Shown here piece by piece: positions 30,547 through 39,049 of a stretch of DNA of 43,573 nucleotides. Source of the stretch: Nitriliruptoraceae bacterium (GTDB lineage: Bacteria > Actinomycetota > Nitriliruptoria > Nitriliruptorales > Nitriliruptoraceae); NCBI GenBank assembly GCA_007120465.1, contig SKNO01000247.1, positions 1 through 43,573 on the forward strand, given 5' to 3'. Within the stretch, counting starts at the first letter, position 1. The number at the start of each line of letters is the position of its first letter. The notes under the pieces are model-generated. The model saw only the letters and a list, made by a program, of their open reading frames with translations. It made no database searches and was not told where the DNA came from. A program made the position numbers and the translations under genes.

Positions 30547-31893
30547 GTGGACAAGCAGCAGGAGTACGTCCTGCGGACCGTCGAGGAACGCGACGTCCGG
30601 TTCATCCGGCTGTGGTTCACCGACGTCCTCGGGTTCCTCAAGAGCGTGGCCATCACCGCCGCCGAGCTCGAGAACGCCTTCGAGGAGGGCATCGGCTTCG
30701 ACGGCTCGTCGATCGACGGCTTCGCGCGGGTGCAGGAGGCCGACATGCTGGTCGTGCCCGACGCGTCGACCTTCCAGGTGCTGCCGTGGCGTCCCGAGTC
30801 CCAGGGCGTCGCCCGGATGTTCTGCGACATCCTCACCCCGGACGGTCAACCCTTCGCCGCCGACCCGCGCCAGGTCCTCAAGCGCACCCTCGCCCGCGCC
30901 GCCGAGATGGGGTTCACCTTCTACGTCCACCCGGAGATGGAGTTCTTCCTGTTCGAGGACGTCGACAAGCCGGTGCCGCTTGACACCGGGTCGTACTTCG
31001 ACATGACGCCGCTCGATGTCCAACAGGACTTCCGGCGGCAGGCGATCAACATGCTCGAACGCATGGGCATCTCCGTCGAGTACTCCCACCACGAGGTGGC
31101 GCCTTCGCAGCACGAGATCGACCTGCGTTTCGCCGACGCACTGACGATGGCCGACAACATCATGACCTTCCGGCTGGTCGTCAAGGAGACCGCGCTGCAG
31201 CGGGGCATCTACGCATCGTTCATGCCGAAGCCGCTCGAGCACGAGTGGGGCAGCGCGATGCACCTGCACCTGTCGCTGTTCGAGGGGGACACCAACGCCT
31301 TCCACGACCCGTCGGACCCGTTCAAGCTGTCGCCGACGGCCCGGGCGTTCACCGCGGGGCTGCTGCGCCACGCCCGCGAGATCTCCGCGATCACCAACCA
31401 GTGGGTCAACTCGTACAAGCGGCTCAACGCCCGCCTGCACGGGCCGCTGCCCTCCGGTGAGGCGCCGGTGTTCGTCACCTGGGGCCGCTCGAACAACAGC
31501 GCGCTGGTCCGGATCCCGATGTACAAGCCCCGCAAGGGTGCGTCGACGCGGATCGAGTACCGCGCCCCGGACCCGGCCTGCAACCCCTACCTCGCCTTCG
31601 CCCTGATCCTCGCCGCGGGGCTCAAGGGCATCGAGGAGGGCGACGTCCTACCCGACGAGTCGGAGGAGAACACCTTCGAGCTCACTCCGGCCGAACGGGC
31701 GGCCGCCGGGATCGACCGGCTGCCGGGCAGCCTCGGCGAGGCACTCGCCCTGATGGAGTCCTCCGAACTGGTCGCCGAGACCCTCGGGGAGCACCTGTTC
31801 GCCTTCTTCCTCGCGAACAAGCGCCGGGAGTGGGACGACTACTCCGCGCACGTCACGGCGTTCGAGCTCGAGCGCTTCCTCCCCGTGCTCTAG
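30547..31893 (+). CDS. glnA: Glutamine synthetase, GlnA2-like (type I, non-adenylylated form)
   Basis: A 448-residue type I glutamine synthetase, ATP + glutamate + ammonia to glutamine. It opens DKQQEYVLRTVEERDVRFIR, very like mycobacterial GlnA2, with GIGFDGSSIDGFARVQEADM, the metal-site YVHPEMEFFLF, EYSHHEVAPSQHEIDLRFAD, GSAMHLHLSLF and EYRAPDPACNPYLAFALILA. In the region where adenylylated enzymes have N-L-Y-(D/E)-L-P, this protein has N-T-F-E-L-T with Phe377, so the regulatory Tyr is missing. Start GTG 30547 with GAGGAG 6 nt upstream. The following glnE begins directly after its stop. Probably a dodecamer; paralogues of this type can also act on polyamines, which cannot be judged here. 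Confidence 0.95.
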   Translation: MDKQQEYVLRTVEERDVRFIRLWFTDVLGFLKSVAITAAELENAFEEGIGFDGSSIDGFARVQEADMLVVPDASTFQVLPWRPESQGVARMFCDILTPDGQPFAADPRQVLKRTLARAAEMGFTFYVHPEMEFFLFEDVDKPVPLDTGSYFDMTPLDVQQDFRRQAINMLERMGISVEYSHHEVAPSQHEIDLRFADALTMADNIMTFRLVVKETALQRGIYASFMPKPLEHEWGSAMHLHLSLFEGDTNAFHDPSDPFKLSPTARAFTAGLLRHAREISAITNQWVNSYKRLNARLHGPLPSGEAPVFVTWGRSNNSALVRIPMYKPRKGASTRIEYRAPDPACNPYLAFALILAAGLKGIEEGDVLPDESEENTFELTPAERAAAGIDRLPGSLGEALALMESSELVAETLGEHLFAFFLANKRREWDDYSAHVTAFELERFLPVL

Positions 31894-34800
31894 ATGGTCT
31901 CCCGGCGCGTCTCGCTGCAGGCGCGGTTGGCTGCGGCCGGCCTCGACGCCGGCCGGGCGACGCAGGACCTCACCGCGGCCGAGCTGGTCGACGAGGACGG
32001 TGAGGTCCGGCACGGGCTCCTGCCGCTGCTGTCCGAGGCGGCCGACCCGCAGGACGCCGTGCGGTGCGTCACGGCCCTGGCCCGGGAGCACCCGGCGCTG
32101 TTCGGCCGGGTCGCGGACGAGCCGTCGTGGCTCGAGCGCCTGGTGGCCGTGGCCGGCGCATCGCGACCGCTCGGTGAGCTGCTGGCCCGGCACCCCGACG
32201 CCGTCGCAGCGATCCGCACCGAGGACGGCGTCGACGTGGACGCGGTCGCGGCGAAGGTCGCCGAGGTGGTCGCCGGCTCGGAGGACCCGCAGGCGCAGGC
32301 GGCCGGGATCGCCGCGATCCGGCGCGTCAACACCGCGGACGTCGCGGCACGGGACCTGACGGGTGCCGCGGACGTCGAGGTGGTCGGCACCGAGCTGGCC
32401 GGTCTCGCCCAGGGGGTGCTGCGCGGCACCCTGACCGCGGTCCACACCCAGGTCGCCGACGACGCCCCGGCGGCGCGCATCGCCGTGATCGGGATGGGCA
32501 AGCTCGGGGGGCTCGAGCTCAACTACATCTCCGACGTCGACGTGGTGTTCGTCCACGCGCCGGTGGACGGTGCCGACGACGACGAGGCCAGCCGCGAGGC
32601 CACCCGGGTGATCACCGCCCTGATGGAGCTGCTCAACGCGTCGACGACGATGGGCCGGGCCTACGAGATCGACCCGACGCTGCGGCCCGAGGGGCGCAGC
32701 GGTGCCCTGTCCCGCACGGTCGCCTCCTACGCGGCGTACTGGGAGCGGTGGGCGAAGACCTGGGAGTTCCAGGCCCTGCTGAAGGCCCGTCCGGTCGCGG
32801 GCGACCCCGCGCTGGGTGCCGAGTGGCTGCGCCGCGCGGAACCCTTCATGTGGCCCGAGCGCCTCGACGCCGACGTCGTCGCCGAGATCCGGGGTATGAA
32901 GGCGCGCATCGAGGCCAAGCCCGAGGTGCGGCGTCACGGTGAACGGCAGCTCAAGCTCGGCCCGGGCGGGATCCGTGACATCGAGTTCGCGGTCCAGCTG
33001 CTCCAGCTCGTGCACGGGCGTGGAGACACCTCGCTGCGGCACACCGGCACGCTGCCGACCCTGCGTGCCCTGGTCGCCAACGGCTACGTCGACGACGAGG
33101 ACGCCACCCCCTTCGCGGTGGCCTACCGGCAGCTGCGCACGATCGAGCACCGGCTGCAGCTCGCCCACGAACGTCGCACCCACACGGTCCCCGACGACCC
33201 CGGCAAACAGGAGTGGCTGGCGCGGTCCCTCGGCTACCGCGCCGACGGTGACCGGCCGGCACGGGAGGGGTTCCTCCGCGACCTGTCCCGGGTGCAGGGC
33301 GAGGTGCGGGAGCTGCACGCCAAGCTGTTCTACCGTCCCCTGCTGGAGGCGTACGCGCGGGTGCCCACCACCACGACCGGGGTGAGCGTGCCCGGCGAGG
33401 TGACCGCGATCGGCCCGGAGGCGGCTCGCGAGCGGCTTGAGGCGCTCGGGTTCGTCGACGGGGAGGCGGCGCTCAAGCATCTCGGCGCGATGACGTCGGG
33501 GGTATCCCGCCGGGCCCGCACCGTGCGGGCGGTGCTGCCGGCCGTGCTGGAGGTGCTGCAGGACACGCCCGACCCCGACCGCGGGCTGGCGGCCTTCCGG
33601 GACCTGGTCGAGGGGCAGGGCGAACGAGCGGAGCTGCTGTCCCACCTGCGTGACCACCCGCCGGCGTCGGCGCTGCTGGCCACGGTCCTCGGCACCAGCC
33701 CCGTGGCCGGCGAACTGCTGCGTGACCACCCGCAGGGCATCGAGTGGCTCCGCGACGACGAGGCCCTGCGTGCGCAGCCCCGCACCCGCGACGAGCTCAC
33801 CCGCATGGCGCTGGCCCGTCAGCACTGGCAGGACACCGAGGCGGCGCTGCGCCGCTTCAAGCGGCTGGAGCTGCTGCGGATCGTCCTGCGTGACCTGTCC
33901 GGTGCCACCACCGTCGGTGGTGTGGGGGTGGAGCTGACCGCACTGGCGGAGGCCTGCCTCGTCGCGGCGCTCCACGCCGAGCTGGAGGCGCGGGCCCGCG
34001 ACCTCGACCTCGAGGATCCCGAGGACCTGCCGGTGCGCATCACCATCATCGGCATGGGCAAGCTCGGCGGGCGGGAGCTGCACTACGTCAGCGACCTCGA
34101 CGTGCTGTTCGTCCACGAGGTCGCCGACGGGGTCGAGGACACCGCGGAGGCGACGAGGCTCGCGCTCGACATCGTCGGCAACGTGATGCGTTCGCTGTCG
34201 ACGATCACCGCCGAGGGGTCGGCCTTCGAGGTGGACGCCGCCCTGCGGCCCGAGGGGCGCAACGGTCCGCTGTCCCGCTCCCTCGACTCCTACCGCAGCT
34301 ACTGGGAGCGCTGGGCCGAACCGTGGGAGCACCAGGCGCTGTTGCGCGCCCGCCGGGTCGCCGGGGACGTCGAGCTCGGCCGCCGGTTCGTCGCCGCCGC
34401 GGAGGAGGTCGCCTACCCGCGGGAGGACCCCGACGCGGTGGTGGCACCGATGCGGCGGATGAAGGCGCGGCTCGAGAAGGAGCGGATCCCGCCGCGGGTC
34501 GATGCCGAACGGCACCTGAAGCTCGGTCCCGGCGGGCTCTCCGACGTCGAGTGGACGGTGCAGCTGCTCCTGCAGTGTCACGGTGGTGCGCAGCCGACGA
34601 TCCGGACCACCTCCACGATGGAGGCCCTGGACCTGCTCGAGGACAGCGATCTCGCTGCCCATCGCGACGCGGCCTGGCTGCGGGACGGGTACCGGTTCCT
34701 GTGCGAGGTCCGCAACCGCCTGTACCTGCTGCGCCACCGGGACGTGGACGTCCTCCCGCACCCGCGGGACCAGGTGGAGAAGCTCGCCCGGTCGTTGGGG

Positions 34801-34923
34801 TATGGCCGGGGCGGCTGGCAGCAGCTCGAGCAGGACCGCCGCAAGCACGCCCGACGGATCCGGCAGGTGTGCGAGCGCGTGTTCTACGGCATCGAGCCCG
34901 ACCCGAGCCGCGGGGCCTGGTGA
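31894..34923 (+). CDS. glnE: Bifunctional glutamine-synthetase adenylyltransferase/deadenylylase
   Basis: A 1009-residue GlnE with two nucleotidyltransferase cores, each marked by G-M-G-K-L-G-G: GMGKLGGLELNYISDVDVVF at residue 200 (deadenylylating half) and GMGKLGGRELHYVSDLDVLF at residue 720 (adenylylating half). Each is followed by an RPEGRSGALSRT/RPEGRNGPLSRS segment and an RHLKLGPGG(I/L)xD(I/V)EW module, with helical linkers between. It attaches or removes AMP on a Tyr of glutamine synthetase in response to nitrogen status. The ATG abuts the glnA stop (31891-31893), so the two are coupled. The adjacent synthetase lacks the target Tyr, so the likely substrate is a GlnA1-type enzyme encoded elsewhere. 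Confidence 0.97.
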   Translation: MVSRRVSLQARLAAAGLDAGRATQDLTAAELVDEDGEVRHGLLPLLSEAADPQDAVRCVTALAREHPALFGRVADEPSWLERLVAVAGASRPLGELLARHPDAVAAIRTEDGVDVDAVAAKVAEVVAGSEDPQAQAAGIAAIRRVNTADVAARDLTGAADVEVVGTELAGLAQGVLRGTLTAVHTQVADDAPAARIAVIGMGKLGGLELNYISDVDVVFVHAPVDGADDDEASREATRVITALMELLNASTTMGRAYEIDPTLRPEGRSGALSRTVASYAAYWERWAKTWEFQALLKARPVAGDPALGAEWLRRAEPFMWPERLDADVVAEIRGMKARIEAKPEVRRHGERQLKLGPGGIRDIEFAVQLLQLVHGRGDTSLRHTGTLPTLRALVANGYVDDEDATPFAVAYRQLRTIEHRLQLAHERRTHTVPDDPGKQEWLARSLGYRADGDRPAREGFLRDLSRVQGEVRELHAKLFYRPLLEAYARVPTTTTGVSVPGEVTAIGPEAARERLEALGFVDGEAALKHLGAMTSGVSRRARTVRAVLPAVLEVLQDTPDPDRGLAAFRDLVEGQGERAELLSHLRDHPPASALLATVLGTSPVAGELLRDHPQGIEWLRDDEALRAQPRTRDELTRMALARQHWQDTEAALRRFKRLELLRIVLRDLSGATTVGGVGVELTALAEACLVAALHAELEARARDLDLEDPEDLPVRITIIGMGKLGGRELHYVSDLDVLFVHEVADGVEDTAEATRLALDIVGNVMRSLSTITAEGSAFEVDAALRPEGRNGPLSRSLDSYRSYWERWAEPWEHQALLRARRVAGDVELGRRFVAAAEEVAYPREDPDAVVAPMRRMKARLEKERIPPRVDAERHLKLGPGGLSDVEWTVQLLLQCHGGAQPTIRTTSTMEALDLLEDSDLAAHRDAAWLRDGYRFLCEVRNRLYLLRHRDVDVLPHPRDQVEKLARSLGYGRGGWQQLEQDRRKHARRIRQVCERVFYGIEPDPSRGAW

Positions 34924-34938
34924 TCGACGGCGGCACCG

Positions 34939-36642
34939 TCAGGTGCGACCCAGCACCCGTTCGCCGAGGTGGTCGAGGCCGACGGGACCCGACCCGAGCA
35001 CGTCGGCGTGGAAGGCCCGCAGGTCGAAGGCGTCCCCGTCGCGGGCGCGCCGGGCCGCGCGCAGCCGGAGGATCTCGCGCTGCCCGACGGCGTAGCTGAT
35101 CGCCTGCCCGGGCCAGCCGAGGTAGCGGGTCACCTCGCTGTCGGCGTAGGTGCGGTCGACGCCGGCCATCTCGGTGAGCGCGGCGACGGCCCGGTCGAAG
35201 GACCACGGTGTGCCCGGCTCGACGCTGCTCCAGGCCGGGACGGGCGCGTCGGCGGGGATCGGGCGTTCGAGGTGCAGCCCGATGTCGACCACGACCCGCA
35301 GGATGCGCAGCAACGACGAGGTCAGGTACCCCAGCTCGTACGCCGGTTCCTCGAGGTAGGCGAGCTCGTCCATCAGCGTCTCGGCGTACAGGGCCCATCC
35401 TTCGCCGTACCCAGGGTTCCAGATCAGCATGCGGTGGGCGCGGGACAGCCGCTCGCCCAGGGTGACCTGCACGCCGGTCTGCAGGTGATGGCCGGGGAAG
35501 CCCTCGTGGTAGGCGGTGGACACCTCCTCGTACAACGGGATCACCTGACGGTCGCCGAGGGCCCACCAGATCGACCCGGGGCGGGACAGGTCCTCGCTGG
35601 GACCGACGTAGTAGGCCCCCAGCGCCCCGCCCGGCGGCGCGAGCCGGACGTCGACCCGCCGGATCTCCTCGGGCACGTCGAAGTGCGCTCCGGCGAGCTT
35701 GTCGAGGGCCAGCTCCTGCCGCTCCTGCATCAGCGCGCGGAACGCCTCGGGCGACGGGGCGGCGTACGCGGGGTCGTGACGCAGACGGTCGAGCACGGCC
35801 CGCATCCCGGCGTCCGGGTCGATCCGCGCCGCGACCTGCTCGGCGCGTGCCAGCAGCACCCCGAGCTGCTCCCACGCCCAGGCCGTGGTCTCGTCGACAT
35901 CCAGGTCGGTCCCGAGGTGGCCGTGCAGGGCGCGGTGGTAGCGCTCCGGACCGACGCCGTCGCGCTCCGGGGCGACGGGCAGGTAGGACGCCTCGAGCCA
36001 CCTGGCGGTGTCCTCCGCCGCCGCCCGCACGCGGCCGAGGTGGCGCTCCACCTCGCCGGCCAGGCCCGGGTCGGCATCGACCAGCCGCGTGGCCGCCTGC
36101 GTGATGCCCCCGCCATCGGCGACCGCGTCGCGGAGCTGGCGCACCACGCTCTCGGCCTGACGTCGCGCCACGAGCACCTGACGCGCCACCGCCAGCTCCA
36201 TCCGTCGCCGCCACCCGGCGAGGGCCTCCGGGAGGGACCTGAGCCGGGCCAGCAGGGAGCTGCGCCCGAGCTCGGTCTCCGGATCGTGCAGCCCCAGCAC
36301 CTCCGGCAGCAGGGTGATCGTGGAGCCGAGGTGGGCCAGGTCGCGGAGCGGGTCGTCGTGGTCGTGCTCCGCGATCAGCGGATCGAGGTGATCGGCCAGG
36401 GCCCGGACGGCCAGCGCCGTGTCCTCATCGGTGGGTGGGGGCATCCGGTCCAGCTCGGCGCGGGTGTCGCGCAGCAGCCCGTCCATCGCCACGATCCCGT
36501 CGGGGGAGAGGTCACCCCAACGGTCGTCGTGACCGTCGATCCCGGCGAAGGTCGCCTCCATCGGTGCGGTGGCTGCGAAGGCGTCGACGAAGCGGTCGGC
36601 GAGGTCGAACACCGGGTGGCGCGACGACCGTGTTGTGGACAC
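34939..36642 (-). CDS. DUF885 family protein (metallopeptidase-like)
   Basis: A 567-residue DUF885 protein. The zinc-binding region is STAYHEGFPGHHLQTGVQVT, in which H-E-G-F-P-G-H-H takes the place of HExxH, and the downstream Glu is in YGEGWALYAETLMDELAYLE. YLGWPGQAISYAVGQREILR is the conserved C-terminal family motif. No signal peptide is seen (STTRSSRHPVFDLADRFVDA), so it is probably cytoplasmic, whereas many relatives are secreted. Start GTG 36642. It converges on glnE with 15 nt between stops and is divergent from the epoxide-hydrolase-like gene. Peptidase activity is suggested by the zinc site only. Confidence 0.92.
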   Translation of the reverse strand: MSTTRSSRHPVFDLADRFVDAFAATAPMEATFAGIDGHDDRWGDLSPDGIVAMDGLLRDTRAELDRMPPPTDEDTALAVRALADHLDPLIAEHDHDDPLRDLAHLGSTITLLPEVLGLHDPETELGRSSLLARLRSLPEALAGWRRRMELAVARQVLVARRQAESVVRQLRDAVADGGGITQAATRLVDADPGLAGEVERHLGRVRAAAEDTARWLEASYLPVAPERDGVGPERYHRALHGHLGTDLDVDETTAWAWEQLGVLLARAEQVAARIDPDAGMRAVLDRLRHDPAYAAPSPEAFRALMQERQELALDKLAGAHFDVPEEIRRVDVRLAPPGGALGAYYVGPSEDLSRPGSIWWALGDRQVIPLYEEVSTAYHEGFPGHHLQTGVQVTLGERLSRAHRMLIWNPGYGEGWALYAETLMDELAYLEEPAYELGYLTSSLLRILRVVVDIGLHLERPIPADAPVPAWSSVEPGTPWSFDRAVAALTEMAGVDRTYADSEVTRYLGWPGQAISYAVGQREILRLRAARRARDGDAFDLRAFHADVLGSGPVGLDHLGERVLGRT

Positions 36643-36762
36643 GAAGACCTCGTTCTTCGATGGTGCTGTGAGCCGGGAGGCCGACCCAGCCTACTGCTGC
36701 ACCCGGGCCCGTCGGTGGGGCTGCCGGCGACCACGTACGCTCGTCGGGTCAGGAGGTGCACC

Positions 36763-37719
36763 GTGTGGCGTGAGGGCTACGTCTCGGGCGGGAAGACCCG
36801 CTTCTTCGTCCGCGCGCTCGGGTCGCCCTCCTTCGGCCTCGACGAGGGGGAGACCCCCACCGAGGATCTGATCCTCCTGCTGCACGGCTGGCCCCAGGAC
36901 TCGTCGTCGTGGCGTCTGGTGGCGCCACGCCTGGTCGAGGCGGGCTACCGGGTCGCCTGCCCGGACCTGAAGGGGTTCGGCCGCTCCGACGCCCCGCGCA
37001 AGGGGTACGACCCGGAGACCCTCGGCGACGAGATCGCCCAGCTGATCCGCAACCTGCACGCCCGCCGTGCGATCGTCGTCGGGCACGACTGGGGTGGCGC
37101 GGTGGCGCTGGCGACGGCCTTCCGCCACCCGGGACGGGTCCGGGCGCTGGCCACCGCGTCCTCGCCGTTCCGTCAGATCGACCTGCTCGCGGCATGGCAC
37201 ATCCCGTTGCTGAACCTGCCGATCGTGCCGGAGATCGCGTTCCGGGTGGCTGGCCGACCGCTGACCCGTGGGGTGATCCGGTACGCGGCGGTGGACGACG
37301 ACGTGTTCCCGCGGGAGGTCATGGACGGCTACGCCGCCGCGGTCCGTGCTGCGCCGAAGGGCTGGCTGGCGTACTACCGCACGCTGTCCCGGCGGGCGCT
37401 GCTGGACCTGGCGATCCGCCGGGTCCGCCACCGCACCTCCTTCCTCAGCGCGCCGGAGGGTCCGCACCGTCTGCGCGTACCGACGACGGTGATCTGGGGC
37501 GAGGAGGACCCGGCCACCCCCTTCCACCTCGCCTCCCAGGTGGCCCGTGATCTCGACGCGACCCTGATCGGGATCCCCGGGGTGGGGCACTTCGTCCACG
37601 AGGAGGCCCCCGACGCGGTGGCCACCGCGATCCTCGACCTCGCCCGGTGGGTGGAGCGTGCGGAACGCGAGCGAGCCCGGTCCCAGCACCACCACCACGG
37701 CCACGAGCAGGCCGTATGA
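36763..37719 (+). CDS. Alpha/beta hydrolase, epoxide hydrolase/dehalogenase-like (Asp nucleophile)
   Basis: A 318-residue alpha/beta hydrolase. ILLLHGWPQDSSSWRLVAPR contains H-G-W-P, the oxyanion motif of epoxide hydrolases. The nucleophile elbow VVGHDWGGAVALATAF has Asp where esterases have Ser, as in epoxide hydrolases and haloalkane dehalogenases. The acid is in TTVIWGEEDPATPF and the His in GIPGVGHFVHEEAPDAV. Cap tyrosines around YYRTLSRRALLD could polarise an epoxide. A His-rich tail (QHHHHGHEQ) is unusual and might bind metal. Start GTG 36763 with AGGAGG 6 nt upstream. It overlaps the HAD gene by 4 nt (ATGA), the first of a three-gene operon. Confidence 0.88.
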   Translation: MWREGYVSGGKTRFFVRALGSPSFGLDEGETPTEDLILLLHGWPQDSSSWRLVAPRLVEAGYRVACPDLKGFGRSDAPRKGYDPETLGDEIAQLIRNLHARRAIVVGHDWGGAVALATAFRHPGRVRALATASSPFRQIDLLAAWHIPLLNLPIVPEIAFRVAGRPLTRGVIRYAAVDDDVFPREVMDGYAAAVRAAPKGWLAYYRTLSRRALLDLAIRRVRHRTSFLSAPEGPHRLRVPTTVIWGEEDPATPFHLASQVARDLDATLIGIPGVGHFVHEEAPDAVATAILDLARWVERAERERARSQHHHHGHEQAV

Positions 37720-38429
37720 GGGGCGCGGACGCCGGCCTGCGGGAGCACCGAGCGGGCCCGCTCCCGACCGCCGTCGTGTTCGACTGCGACGGCACGATCG
37801 CCGACACCGAGTCGATCTCCGACCGCGCCTGGAGCGAGACCCTCGCCGAGCATGGCTACACCGCCACCGCCGAGGACTTCCGGGCGGTGATCGGCTACCC
37901 CTTCCCGCAGAACTGGGCGTACTTCTCCGCGCGGGCGGACCTCGGGGAGCGGGACGCCTTCCGCGCACGGCTGCGGGCCCGGTTCCTCGACCTGTTCGAC
38001 CGTGAACTCGAGGTGCACGACGACGCGGTGTCGACGATCGTCGCACTGGGCGCGGCGGGGGTCCCGATCGGCGTCGCCTCGTCGTCGAGCCACCAGCACG
38101 TGGAGCGGGTCCTGGCCCGTGCCGGCGTGACCGACCTGGTCGGCGCGATCGTCGGGGCCGATGACGTGGAGGCGCACAAGCCCGCGCCCGAGCCCTACCT
38201 CGCCGCGGCCGCCGGACTGGGCGTCGATCCGCTGGTGTGCTCGGCGGTCGAGGACACGCCCGTGGGGCTCGCCGCCGCCCTGGCGGCCGGCATGTTCACC
38301 GTCGGGGTCGTCCGGACGCACGCCACCGCCGACGACCTCGCCGATGCGCACCGCGTCGTGGACCACCTGTCGTTGGCGGCGCTGGTGCCCGACCCGGTGC
38401 GGGTGCAGGAGGGCGATCCGTGGAGCTGA
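37716..38429 (+). CDS. HAD-superfamily phosphatase/phosphoglucomutase-like
   Basis: A 237-residue HAD hydrolase with complete motifs: AVVFDCDGTIADTESISDRA (Asp23 and Asp25), IGVASSSSHQHV (motif II), EAHKPAPEPYLAAA (motif III Lys) and SAVEDTPVGLAAALAAGM (motif IV). The helical cap is inserted after motif I as in subclass I proteins such as GPH, YniC or beta-phosphoglucomutase. Two Asp in motif I point to phosphotransfer chemistry, in contrast to the D-x-N HAD at 12245. ATG 37716 overlaps the preceding stop (ATGA), and its end overlaps the DoxX gene by 10 nt. Substrate unknown; a small sugar or glycol phosphate is likely. Confidence 0.9.
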   Translation: MRGADAGLREHRAGPLPTAVVFDCDGTIADTESISDRAWSETLAEHGYTATAEDFRAVIGYPFPQNWAYFSARADLGERDAFRARLRARFLDLFDRELEVHDDAVSTIVALGAAGVPIGVASSSSHQHVERVLARAGVTDLVGAIVGADDVEAHKPAPEPYLAAAAGLGVDPLVCSAVEDTPVGLAAALAAGMFTVGVVRTHATADDLADAHRVVDHLSLAALVPDPVRVQEGDPWS

Positions 38430-38935
38430 CCGGCCCCGCCGCCGACCTCGGCCTGCTCGTGCTGCGGGTGCTGGTCGGGGTGACCTTCTCCCTGCACGGG
38501 TTCCAGAAGCTGTTCGGCTGGTTCGGTGGGGGCGGGCTCACGGGCACCGCGAGGTGGTTCGCCTCGCTCGGGTTCGGTGACGGACGGGTCGCGGCGGTGA
38601 TGGCCGGGCTCAGCGAGGTCGGTGGCGGCCTCGGGCTGGCCCTCGGGTTGCTCACGCCTTTCGCCGCCGCGGCCATGATCGGGACGATGACCACGGCCGC
38701 GCTCGTCAACCGTGCGTCGAAGGGGTTCTGGTCGGCCGACAACGGTTGGGAGCTCAACGGCTACCTGATCGTGGTCGCCGCCACGGTGGCCCTCGCTGGT
38801 CCTGGCGCTTACTCCCTCGATGCGCTGCTCGGGCTGGAGGCACTGTCCGGTCCGTTGCCGGGCCTCGCGGCGATCGTGGTCGGCATCGGGCTCGGGACGC
38901 TGCGCTGGCGGACCCGGGATACCTCGGCGTCCTGA
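38420..38935 (+). CDS. DoxX family membrane protein
   Basis: A 171-residue protein with four membrane segments and the DoxX hallmarks LLVLRVLVGVTFSLHGFQKL followed by FGWFGGGGLTGTARWFASLG, then GGGLGLALGLLTPFAAAAMI and WELNGYLIVVAATVALAGPG. DoxX proteins are small quinone/thiosulfate-oxidoreductase-type or redox-homeostasis subunits in the membrane; most actinobacterial members are uncharacterised. GTG 38420 with AGGAGGG at 38407-38413; it overlaps the end of the HAD gene by 10 nt, so translation is coupled. The three-gene unit joins a soluble hydrolase, a phosphatase and this membrane protein. Confidence 0.92.
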   Translation: MELTGPAADLGLLVLRVLVGVTFSLHGFQKLFGWFGGGGLTGTARWFASLGFGDGRVAAVMAGLSEVGGGLGLALGLLTPFAAAAMIGTMTTAALVNRASKGFWSADNGWELNGYLIVVAATVALAGPGAYSLDALLGLEALSGPLPGLAAIVVGIGLGTLRWRTRDTSAS

Positions 38936-39049
38936 TCCGTGGACCGGTCGCCGCGCCGTCGGGCGGTCGTGGGGACCTAGGATGGGCGGTACGCACGTGG
39001 GGCCTGCGGGAGCGGCCCCGGGTGGACCGCTGCCGAGCAGGGAGGGCGC

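Noticed and set aside
31648-34848. 1066-codon open frame on the minus strand across glnE and the end of glnA
   Set aside because: It is antisense to a clear glnE and has a composition of Arg, Gly, Val and Gln repeats typical of the complement of GC-rich codons. High GC at third positions removes stop codons in this frame.
38936-39049. GGGGCC/GGCCCC stem-loop and TAGGAT box before the ThDP-enzyme gene
   Set aside because: A six-pair stem and a lone -10-like hexamer are expected by chance in GC-rich intergenic DNA; too weak to list as features.
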